DNA from: Microbacterium marinilacus
Lineage (GTDB): Bacteria; Actinomycetota; Actinomycetes; Actinomycetales; Microbacteriaceae
Assembly (NCBI RefSeq): GCF_019753765.1
Contig: NZ_JAIJZW010000004.1
Span: 124,001 to 188,000, forward strand
DNA length: 64,000 bases
Direction: 5' to 3'
Shown here: positions 20,302-27,170 of the stretch, one piece after another
Position numbering within the stretch: the first letter of the stretch is position 1
Layout of the letters: every line of letters begins with the position of its first letter
Made by a program: the position numbers and the translations under genes
Notes under the pieces: model-generated
Databases searched by the model: none
Seen by the model: only the letters and a program-made list of their open reading frames with translations
What the model was told of the DNA's origin: nothing

Positions 20302-21579
20302 ATGAGCACCGTCGACGTCCAGGAGGTCGCGATCGACACGCCTCAGGAGCGGCTGCGTCTCGCGAAGGACGCCGCGCGCGTGACCGCGCGGCTCACGAGC
20401 GGCGAGAAGACGGACGCGCTGCACGCGATCGCCGACGCGCTGCTCGAGCACTCCGACGAGATCATCGCCGCCAACGCCGACGACCTGGCGCGCGGTGAAC
20501 GAGACGGCATCGGCGCGGGTCTGCTGGATCGGCTGCGGCTCGATGCGCGGCGGGTGGCGGGCCTAGCTGACGCGGTGAGGGAGATCGCCGCGCTGCCGGA
20601 CCCGGTCGGGCAGGTGGTGCGTGGTCACCGGATGCCGAACGGCGTCGACCTGCAGCAGGTGCGCGTGCCTTTCGGGGTCGTCGGCGCGATCTACGAGGCG
20701 CGGCCGAACGTGACCGTCGACATCGCCGCGATCGCGCTGCGGTCGGGCAACGCCGTCGTGCTGCGCGGCGGGAGCGCCGCGCTGTCGTCCAACACCGTGC
20801 TGGTCGGCGTGATGCGCGACGCGTTGGAGGCCCGCGGGATCTCGCCGGATGCGATCCAGAGCGTCGACGCGTTCGGGCGGGACGGCGCCAAGGCGCTGAT
20901 GCACGGCCGCGGCCTCGTCGACGTGCTGGTGCCGCGGGGCAGCGCAGGGCTCATCGAGACGGTCGTCACCGAGTCCACCGTGCCGGTCATCGAGACCGGA
21001 GCCGGCAACGTGCACGTGGTGCTGGACTCGTCCGCGCCTGACGACTGGGCGCGCGACATCGTCGTGAACGCCAAGGCGCAGCGCCCGAGCGTGTGCAACG
21101 CGGCCGAGACGGTGCTGGTCCTGCGTGACGCCGCCGAACGGCTCGTCGCTCCCGTCGCCGCCGCCCTGCAGGGCCAGGGCGTGACGGTGCACGGCGACGA
21201 GGCGGTCGCCCGTCTCGCCTCGGACGTCGTCCCGGCCACCGAGGACGACTGGGCGACGGAGTACCTCAGCCTCGACATCGCGATGCGGGTCGTGGACACG
21301 CTGGACGACGCGATCGACCACATCCGCCGATACTCGACGGGCCACACCGAGGCGATCGTGACGACGGACGTGCGCAACGCCGACCGATTCCTCGCCGAGG
21401 TCGACTCCGCGGTGGTGCTCGTCAACGCCTCGACGCGCTTCACCGACGGAGGAGAGTTCGGCTTCGGCGCAGAGGTGGGGATCTCGACGCAGAAGCTCCA
21501 CGCTCGCGGCCCGATGGGCCTGCCAGAGCTGACGAGCACCAAGTGGCTCGGCCGTGGCGCCGGTCAGGTGCGCGTCTGA
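20302..21579 (+). CDS. proA: Glutamate-5-semialdehyde dehydrogenase (gamma-glutamyl phosphate reductase)
   Basis: Second step of proline synthesis, reducing gamma-glutamyl phosphate with NADPH. The 425-residue sequence carries the ALDH-like nucleotide-binding domain (FGVVGAIYEARPNVTVDIAA), the GLVDVLVPRGSAGLIETVVT stretch, and the catalytic cysteine in AQRPSVCNAAETVLV near residue 264. The ATG at 20302 is preceded by AAGGAGA 12 bases upstream. It forms an operon with proB, whose short-lived product it must receive. Confidence 0.97.
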   Translation: MSTVDVQEVAIDTPQERLRLAKDAARVTARLTSGEKTDALHAIADALLEHSDEIIAANADDLARGERDGIGAGLLDRLRLDARRVAGLADAVREIAALPDPVGQVVRGHRMPNGVDLQQVRVPFGVVGAIYEARPNVTVDIAAIALRSGNAVVLRGGSAALSSNTVLVGVMRDALEARGISPDAIQSVDAFGRDGAKALMHGRGLVDVLVPRGSAGLIETVVTESTVPVIETGAGNVHVVLDSSAPDDWARDIVVNAKAQRPSVCNAAETVLVLRDAAERLVAPVAAALQGQGVTVHGDEAVARLASDVVPATEDDWATEYLSLDIAMRVVDTLDDAIDHIRRYSTGHTEAIVTTDVRNADRFLAEVDSAVVLVNASTRFTDGGEFGFGAEVGISTQKLHARGPMGLPELTSTKWLGRGAGQVRV

Positions 21580-21650
21580 GCGATAAGCTGGACCGGCACG
21601 CCTGACCGGGGCTGCTGTACGACCCGTGTCACAACCTGAACGGAGCACGA

Positions 21651-21857
21651 ATGCACTTCGCCGCAGCGATTGTCGCCGCCGCCGCTGAGACCGAACACCA
21701 CGGCAACCCGATGCTGGCGTCGCTGCCGTTCGGGATCATCGCGGCCGTCACATTCGGGCTGCTCGCAGCGGTGACGGCGTCGTACCGCAACGTCTCCAAC
21801 CGTCGGCCCGACAAGGTCGAGGCGCACGCCGAGCACGAGACCGGCCACGGCCACTAG
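21651..21857 (+). CDS. Small single-span membrane protein
   Basis: A 68-residue protein with one transmembrane helix (LPFGIIAAVTFGLLAAVTAS, residues 25-44) and histidine-rich ends (TEHHGNP and HAEHETGHGH). It has a CGGAGC site 8 bases before the ATG and sits between proA and nadD, where related Microbacteriaceae carry similar short proteins. The histidines could bind metal, but that is speculation. Confidence 0.7.
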   Translation: MHFAAAIVAAAAETEHHGNPMLASLPFGIIAAVTFGLLAAVTASYRNVSNRRPDKVEAHAEHETGHGH

Positions 21858-21866
21858 GTCGGCCTT

Positions 21867-22466
21867 GTGACGGTGCAGCCGAGGCCGCCGCGGATCGGGG
21901 TGATGGGCGGGACGTTCGATCCCATCCACCATGGCCACCTGGTCGCCGCGAGCGAGGTCGCCCAGTCGTTCGACCTCGACGAGGTCGTGTTCGTCCCGAC
22001 GGGGCAGCCTTGGCAGAAGGAGCACGTCTCACCGGCGGAGCAGCGATACGAGATGACCGTGATCGCCACCGCCTCGAACCCGCGCTTCACCGTGAGCAGG
22101 GTCGATGTCGACCGCGACGGCCCGACCTACACCGTCGACACGCTGCGCGACCTGAAGGCCTCGCGTCCGGACGCGGACCTGTTCTTCATCAGCGGCGCAG
22201 ACGCCGTGGCGCAGATTCTCAGCTGGAGAGACCACGATGAGCTGTGGGATCTCGCCCATTTCGTCGCGGTCTCCCGCCCCGGCCACGTGCTGGACGTCGA
22301 GAGCCTGCCGAGCACGGACGTCAGCCAGCTGGAGGTCCCGGCGCTGGCGATCTCGTCAACCGACTGCCGCGACCGGGTACGACGCGGATTTCCCGTCTGG
22401 TACCTGGTGCCCGACGGCGTCGTCCAGTACATCGCGAAGCATCATCTGTATCGGAGCAAGGCATGA
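21867..22466 (+). CDS. nadD: Nicotinate-nucleotide adenylyltransferase
   Basis: Adenylates nicotinate mononucleotide in NAD synthesis. The 199-residue protein has the nucleotidyl-transferase motif [12 protein letters not shown] (HHGH at residues 21-24) and the late [13 protein letters not shown] motif that binds ATP phosphates. LYRSKA closes the protein. GTG start at 21867. Its stop overlaps the following ATG (ATGA), so the next gene is translationally coupled. Confidence 0.96.
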   Translation: MTVQPRPPRIGVMGGTFDPIHHGHLVAASEVAQSFDLDEVVFVPTGQPWQKEHVSPAEQRYEMTVIATASNPRFTVSRVDVDRDGPTYTVDTLRDLKASRPDADLFFISGADAVAQILSWRDHDELWDLAHFVAVSRPGHVLDVESLPSTDVSQLEVPALAISSTDCRDRVRRGFPVWYLVPDGVVQYIAKHHLYRSKA

Positions 22467-23704
22467 GCACACCGGAAGAGCCGACGCCGCCGCTCACTCG
22501 ACGCCGGCTGCGAGAGCTGAAGATGACCGGCCAGAACCCGGTCATCACGCCCGAGGAGGCCGAGGCGGCGAATGCCGCGCGCGAGGCCGAGGGGGTGGAC
22601 GCCGTCACGCAGGAGGCGCCTCCCGCACCGGAGACGGACGCGGCCGACGTCGAGTCCGAGGCCGCCGCTGAGGCAGAGCCCGACGTCGATTTCGAGGCGG
22701 AGCCCGAGGAGACCGAGGGCGACCCCGAAGGACACCGGGGCGACGCGACGCCTGAGGCGGGGCCGGAAGAGCACGCGGCCGAGGACGACGGATCGGCCGA
22801 GTCCGTGGACGACGCCGACGCCTTCGGTCGGCCTCTGACGCGCCGACAGGTGCGCGAGAGGGAGCGCCTGCGCACGAACCAGCTGTCGATCGTCCAGTCG
22901 GACGACGCGCCCGCCGACGAGGCGCCGGCCGAGGAGGCCGTCGCCGTCGCCGAGAACGAGACGTCGGTGGTCTACGAGGTCGTGGAGGCCGAGCCCTCCG
23001 ACCACGCCGAGGACGCCGAGGAGACGGCGTCCGAGGACGCAACCGTGCACGAGCTCGTCTTCGAGCCCGTGGTGGAGCCCGTCGCGGGGTCGGAGGGGGA
23101 GACCCTGGCCGAGCGCGCGGAGGAGGAGCTCTCGGACGCGCCCGTCGAGACCGTGTACGTCGAGGACGACGCCGTGGCGGACGAGGAGCCGGAGGAGCGT
23201 CCCACCGTGGCGCCGACGTTCGGGTCGACGGTGCTGCGGGCCGAGCCCGAGCGCTCGTCGCAGCCCGGCTCGTTCGAGGAGATCCTGTCGCAGGCCGCCG
23301 ACTCGAGCGGCACCGCGACGGCGGCCAGCACGCTGATCCTCCAGGCCGATCCCGGGACGATCCCGCTGTCGGCGCCGATCGACGCGACCGGGGAGATCCT
23401 GCTCACCAGCACGCACGCGCTGCCGGAGGGCTTCGGCTCCCGCGGCCACGCCGCGGGCACCACGGACGGCAAGGAGGTCGACGTCGTCCTGCTCGACGGC
23501 GAGCTGCCCCTGTCGTCCTCGCCTACGCCGATCGCCGCGAGCGACGCGGTGAGCACGTCGAAGAGCCCGTCGGAGGTGATCCGCCCGCCGGCACCGGAGA
23601 AGACGCACCGCCTGACCCTGATCCTCGGCATCACGGCGGGCGCCCTGGGCATCGCACTCATCGGCGTGGTGGTCGCCGCATTCACGACGGGAGTCCTGGG
23701 CTGA
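22463..23704 (+). CDS. Acidic protein with C-terminal membrane anchor, function unknown
   Basis: A 413-residue protein in three parts. The motif [18 protein letters not shown] lies near the N-terminus, and a second similar copy, [19 protein letters not shown], near residue 124. Long Glu/Asp/Ala-rich disordered regions fill most of the rest. The C-terminus is a single transmembrane helix ([20 protein letters not shown] and the following residues) ending close to the stop. A tail anchor with a large cytoplasmic acidic region is likely. The gene lies between nadD and rsfS with 4-base and 1-base overlaps, a position conserved in Microbacteriaceae. I do not recognise a domain with known function. 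Confidence 0.75.
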   Translation: MSTPEEPTPPLTRRRLRELKMTGQNPVITPEEAEAANAAREAEGVDAVTQEAPPAPETDAADVESEAAAEAEPDVDFEAEPEETEGDPEGHRGDATPEAGPEEHAAEDDGSAESVDDADAFGRPLTRRQVRERERLRTNQLSIVQSDDAPADEAPAEEAVAVAENETSVVYEVVEAEPSDHAEDAEETASEDATVHELVFEPVVEPVAGSEGETLAERAEEELSDAPVETVYVEDDAVADEEPEERPTVAPTFGSTVLRAEPERSSQPGSFEEILSQAADSSGTATAASTLILQADPGTIPLSAPIDATGEILLTSTHALPEGFGSRGHAAGTTDGKEVDVVLLDGELPLSSSPTPIAASDAVSTSKSPSEVIRPPAPEKTHRLTLILGITAGALGIALIGVVVAAFTTGVLG

Positions 23705-24078
23705 TGGCCACTGCTGAATCGATCGACATGCTGAAGATCGCCGCGGAGGCGGCGGACGCGAAGGGCGGCGAGGATCTCGTCGCCCTCGACGTGTCGGAGC
23801 CGCTGCCGCTCGTCGACGTGTTCCTGCTGGTCACCGGCCGCAGCGAGCGCAACGTCGCCGCCATCGCGGACGAGATCGAGGACAAGCTGCACGAGGCCGG
23901 GCACAAGCGCCTGCGCCGCGAGGGACGCGCCGAGTCGCGGTGGGTGCTGCTCGATTTCGGCGACCTCGTCGTGCACGTCTTCCATCAGGAGGAGCGGGCG
24001 TTCTACGCGCTCGAGCGCCTCTGGAAGGACTGCCCGGTGATCCCCGTCGAGGTGAGCGCGACGCGCCCGGCCGAGTGA
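23704..24078 (+). CDS. rsfS: Ribosome silencing factor RsfS
   Basis: A 124-residue member of the RsfS/Iojap family, which binds L14 and blocks subunit joining when nutrients fall. Recognisable parts are DLVALDVSEPLPLVDVFLLV, TGRSERNVAAIADEIEDKL and the C-terminal WVLLDFGDLVVHVFHQEERA followed by FYALERLW. Its ATG overlaps the previous stop by one base (TGATG). nadD-X-rsfS is a common bacterial gene order. Confidence 0.96.
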   Translation: MATAESIDMLKIAAEAADAKGGEDLVALDVSEPLPLVDVFLLVTGRSERNVAAIADEIEDKLHEAGHKRLRREGRAESRWVLLDFGDLVVHVFHQEERAFYALERLWKDCPVIPVEVSATRPAE

Positions 24079-24084
24079 GGCGAT

Positions 24085-24143
24085 TTCACCTCGGCTCGGA
24101 CGTGTTGTAAGCTTATGGAGTTGTCCGGGGCTTCTACCGGACA
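24085..24143 (+). promoter_or_regulatory. tRNA-Ala promoter and leader hairpin
   Basis: TTCACC (24085-24090), a 17-base spacer and TAAGCT (24108-24113) form a good promoter. The short leader then folds as TGTCCGG (24122-24128) with CCGGACA (24137-24143), ending 6 bases before the mature tRNA. Confidence 0.65.
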
Positions 24144-24149
24144 GCACCT

Positions 24150-24225
24150 GGGTCTGTGGCGCAGCTGGTAGCGCACCTGCATGGCATGCAGGGGGTCAGG
24201 GGTTCGAGTCCCCTCAGATCCACCA
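24150..24225 (+). tRNA. tRNA-Ala (anticodon GGC)
   Basis: A 76-base cloverleaf with encoded CCA. The acceptor GGGTCTG pairs with CAGATCC (one G-U). The anticodon stem CCTGC/GCAGG encloses the loop ATGGCAT, anticodon GGC. The T-arm reads GGGGTTCGAGTCCCC. It is followed by an intrinsic terminator. Confidence 0.97.
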
Positions 24226-24227
24226 GG

Positions 24228-24252
24228 AATCCCCGGCTCGCCGGGGATTTTT
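24228..24252 (+). terminator. Intrinsic terminator after tRNA-Ala
   Basis: AATCCCCGG (24228-24236) pairs perfectly with CCGGGGATT (24241-24249) across CTCG, followed by a run of five T (24248-24252). Confidence 0.9.
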
Positions 24253-24285
24253 CGTTTTCCGCTGTGGTGATGTGCAGTGGCTGCA

Positions 24286-24310
24286 CCGGTTAGCTCAACG
24301 GGCAGGGGGC
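24286..24310 (+). other. tRNA-like 5' fragment
   Basis: CACCGGTTAGCTCAACGGGCAG resembles the acceptor end and D-arm of a tRNA (TAGCTCAACGGGCAG is close to a normal D-arm). No matching anticodon arm, TTCGANT loop or 3' acceptor strand follows, so it is not a working tRNA. It may be a remnant of an ancient tRNA or of an integration event, or it may be chance. Confidence 0.3.
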
Positions 24311-24415
24311 CGTCGTCGCGAGGTGTGTTCTGACCACGCTGCCACAAGCTTCTGCCGGAGTGCGAAATGCCTCCGCAGCGGTTGGAGCGGCCCGCGCGAT
24401 CGCGAGAATCGCGGC

Positions 24416-25432
24416 GTGACCGGGGGCAGGCGTGCAAGGCGGGTGCGCGCGGCACTCATGGCCGCCCTGCTGAGCGCGACCCTGCTCCTCGCTGCGGGCT
24501 GCACGGGCGACGGGGAGTCGGCCGCGTTCCAGCGGGCGTTCGCCGACGACCCCTCGGTGGAGTCCATGAAGCTGACCAGCCACGACAACCAGCCGTTCAC
24601 CGGCGGAGTGAGCGGCGAGGTCGTCGCCCGCGAGGCGCTGGCGGACGAGGACTTCGCGGCGCTCGTCGGTCGCATCGGCGACTACACCCGGGAGAACGGC
24701 GATCGCATGCAGGGTCGTGTCTCGCTTGTCGTGGACGGCTTCGAGATGGAGGTGACCGGCGACGAGGGTCACGATGACGAGGCGGTCGGGCTGCTCCTCG
24801 CGCTCCGCGCGGACGCCCGCGTGATCTCGGCGACGGTCGGCGACTCCTCGCTGGTGCTCGTGGGGAGCGGCACCGCAGAGGCGGTCGAGCTGGCTCGCGA
24901 CCTGCCGGCGCTGCGGGACGAGGTCGCGCCCGGGCTGCCGGACACGGCGACGGTGCGCGCGGAGGACGGCGACGTCGACCTGAGAGGGTCGACGGCCGCG
25001 CGCGGCGACGCCCTGCGGCTGTGGGACGCGCTGACGGCGGAGGTTCCCCTCGCCGGTCTGCGCGCTCGAAACGAACCGGTCGTCGTCGTGGCGCTCCGGG
25101 ACGAGTCGGACCTGTCAGCCGCCCGGCGCGTCGCCGCGGGCGTCGCCCTCGGGCCCGGGACGTCCGTGCGGTTCGCGAGCGACGTGGTCCGCCTCGGGGA
25201 CTCCGACGGGGAGGACGCGCGGCTTCTGCTGTCCAGCCTCGACGAGGAGCTGCGCGACCGCATCGCGTACGTGTGGATCTCCGGTGCGCGGGTGCAGGTG
25301 GCCGTCCGGATCGAGGCCGACCTCGCGGGGATGGCCGACGCCGTCGACGCCGCGCTCCCCGCCCGCATCACCGATGCATCGATGGTGCTGGAGAGCGATC
25401 CCGCGACGAGCCTCTCCGTCCGCGACGGGTGA
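24416..25432 (+). CDS. Putative lipoprotein, function unknown
   Basis: A 338-residue exported protein. After a basic start (GRRARRVRAALM) comes a hydrophobic segment ending in the lipobox LLLAAGCTGD, with the lipidated cysteine near residue 28. The mature part alternates strands and helices in what look like several repeated modules (for example GRVSLVVDGFEMEVTGDEGH, VISATVGDSSLVLVGSGTAE and ISGARVQVAVRIEADLAGMA). No family is recognised. The GTG at 24416 lies 6 bases after GAGAAT (24404-24409), consistent with a leaderless message. The gene is the first behind tRNA-Ala. Confidence 0.7.
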   Translation: MTGGRRARRVRAALMAALLSATLLLAAGCTGDGESAAFQRAFADDPSVESMKLTSHDNQPFTGGVSGEVVAREALADEDFAALVGRIGDYTRENGDRMQGRVSLVVDGFEMEVTGDEGHDDEAVGLLLALRADARVISATVGDSSLVLVGSGTAEAVELARDLPALRDEVAPGLPDTATVRAEDGDVDLRGSTAARGDALRLWDALTAEVPLAGLRARNEPVVVVALRDESDLSAARRVAAGVALGPGTSVRFASDVVRLGDSDGEDARLLLSSLDEELRDRIAYVWISGARVQVAVRIEADLAGMADAVDAALPARITDASMVLESDPATSLSVRDG

Positions 25433-25494
25433 CCGTCGGCCGCGTGCGCTCTGACCGGGGCAGGCTTTCCCGCATTTTCGTATAACATAAAGCC

Positions 25495-25752
25495 ATGACC
25501 AAGCGCGAGACGATCAACGGCACTCCTGTCACCGAGGAGCAGATCGAGGCCTGGGCGGACGAGGCTGAGGTCGGATACGACGTCGCGACCCTGAAGAAGC
25601 GCGGCCGTGGGCGACCGGGTCGCGGTGCTGAGCCTTCGCAGGTGGTCGCGTTGCGTCTGACTGCGGAGGAGATCGCCGCGCTCGACGCGCGTGCCGAACG
25701 TGAGGGCAAGTCCCGCTCGGAGGTCATCCGCGAGGCCCTGACGTCGGCATGA
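25495..25752 (+). CDS. Ribbon-helix-helix antitoxin-like protein
   Basis: An 85-residue protein. The C-terminal half is a clear RHH unit (SQVVALRLTAEEIAALDARA, then EGKSRSEVIREAL). The N-terminal half is acidic with a basic hinge (TEEQIEAWADEAEVGYD and LKKRGRGRPGRG). This resembles antitoxins of an actinobacterial toxin-antitoxin family in which a small BrnT-like toxin gene follows with a 4-base overlap, as here. The message is probably leaderless, since TAACAT (25483-25488) is 6 bases before the ATG. The surrounding TTTTCGTATAACATAAAG is unusually AT-rich for this genome and may hold the operator. Confidence 0.8.
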   Translation: MTKRETINGTPVTEEQIEAWADEAEVGYDVATLKKRGRGRPGRGAEPSQVVALRLTAEEIAALDARAEREGKSRSEVIREALTSA

Positions 25753-25988
25753 GAGTCCATGCGTCGGCTCGCAAGCACGGGATACGTCCCGAGGACGCGA
25801 TCCAGGCTGCGACATGGGCGACCTGGATCGAAGACCTCGATGACGACAGCCCCGCAAGGCAGTTGCGTCTTGGGTTCGACACTCATGGCCGCATGTTGGA
25901 GACGGTTGTGCTCGTCTTCGACAGCGGCAACGAACTCGTGATTCACGCGATGAAGGCGCGGCCTCAGATGCTCGATCTGCTCCCGTAA
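25749..25988 (+). CDS. Putative toxin partner of the RHH protein
   Basis: A 79-residue protein (MRVHASARKHGIRPEDAIQA, then ARQLRLGFDTHGRMLETVVL and SGNELVIHAMKARPQMLDLL). The layout of an N-terminal H...HG helix, central sheet and the final IHAMKAR-type motif recalls the BrnT/RelE-like mRNA-cleaving toxins, though sequence similarity is slight. The ATG overlaps the antitoxin stop by 4 bases. Order (antitoxin first), size and overlap all fit a type II toxin-antitoxin pair. Toxic activity is inferred, not shown. Confidence 0.7.
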   Translation: MRVHASARKHGIRPEDAIQAATWATWIEDLDDDSPARQLRLGFDTHGRMLETVVLVFDSGNELVIHAMKARPQMLDLLP

Positions 25989-26155
25989 TCGAGCACGTTG
26001 GCACGGCCGCAGCTTCGGCTGCCTCTGCGGGACACGAAGGTTTCTCGAGCTGCTGTCAGGTGTCGGTTCGGTTGCCCTTGGCCTCACCGGAAGCCCTCGC
26101 TTCACCGAGGACTTCATTGCTTCCGATCAAGATGTGTCCTCCCGGACCGCGCTGC

Positions 26156-27001
26156 TCAGCGATGGCTGCGTTGAACCCGGCGGATCAGTGCTCGGGCGCC
26201 GATCTTGACGGCCAGCATCTTCTGGCTCATAGAAGCAGGCATGACCTCCAAGGGAGCGAAGGGCAAACGCCAGAACACATCGCCCACGCCCGCGTCTTCT
26301 CGCCAGGTGATGTGCATGCAAATATCGCTCACGTACGAGATTTGATCCCAAGCGGTCAGCTGCAGACGGCTCCTGCTGACCATTCCGAGCGCGCCGTAGA
26401 CGCCCATTCCAGCGTCACGGGCGCGTGTGCCGTCGAGGCGCAATGCTCTTTCCATGAGCGATATCGACTCTTTCCTAGCAAGCACCACTCGGGTGTCAGC
26501 GAGCTCTCCGCCGTTCAGGAACGTCACGAACGCCTCGGGAGGTCTAAAGCCGCTCTCCGCCATCCAGCAACCGAAGTTCTTGATGGCGTATCGACCGAGT
26601 GCGCGGGTCTTCTCAGCCCACTGGTCGCCGTAGACGGCAGTCCAGTCGACCACTGTTGCCCGATTCAGCATGGGGCTGTTGGTCTGCACGTACTTCCAGT
26701 ACTCGTCGTAAGCGGCGTCGAACGGTTGGCTCCGCACGTTGTTGCACTTCCTGCAGAGGATCTTCTTGAACTTGACGGCTGGGCTGTTCGGCCCGCGGAC
26801 TCGATACGGCGCCTGTCCGTCGACGCCGAGGTACATGCCGCCGCCGTCCTGCATACGCCTCAGAGCACTGCGCTTGTGCTTGTGTTCGCGGCTGTCCGCG
26901 ATGCCTCCGCACCACCAGCATCTGCCAGTTTGGTCCGCTCGGGCGCTCTCGGCGAGTTCCTGGTCCGTCACGATCGTCATCATGCACCCGGGGTACGACA
27001 T
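26156..27001 (-). CDS. HNH-like (treble-clef) protein of unknown function
   Basis: A 281-residue protein with a zinc-ribbon HNH layout: CWWCGG at residues 28-33, SREHKHKRSAL at 37-47 with a candidate catalytic His40, and CRKCNN at 83-88. The remaining 190 residues (for example YDEYWKYVQTNSPMLNRATV and FGCWMAESGFRPPEAFVTFL) match no family I know. Its base composition is lower in GC than its neighbours; 34 of 60 bases in 26461-26520 are G or C. Together with the neighbouring toxin-antitoxin pair this suggests horizontal transfer. Two further ATGs (26983, 26980) could be the true start; no ribosome binding site decides it. Confidence 0.7.
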   Translation of the reverse strand: MSYPGCMMTIVTDQELAESARADQTGRCWWCGGIADSREHKHKRSALRRMQDGGGMYLGVDGQAPYRVRGPNSPAVKFKKILCRKCNNVRSQPFDAAYDEYWKYVQTNSPMLNRATVVDWTAVYGDQWAEKTRALGRYAIKNFGCWMAESGFRPPEAFVTFLNGGELADTRVVLARKESISLMERALRLDGTRARDAGMGVYGALGMVSRSRLQLTAWDQISYVSDICMHITWREDAGVGDVFWRLPFAPLEVMPASMSQKMLAVKIGARALIRRVQRSHR

Positions 27002-27170
27002 CGCAGGTCGGACACCGATGGACCGACCGCGTGCGATCGTACGCCGAGCCCGGACTACCGTGCGCTCTAACCGGCCGCGAGGCGGTCCCGCAACCCCATG
27101 TGCGATTCACGGACGAGGCGCGAGGATCGGGGGGAGGACGACCTCACAGGTCTCGACACCGGAGGAACCG

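Noticed and set aside
26739-27170. Upstream extension of the epimerase-fusion frame
   Set aside because: It is antisense to the HNH-like gene; the ATG at 27171 has a strong ribosome binding site.
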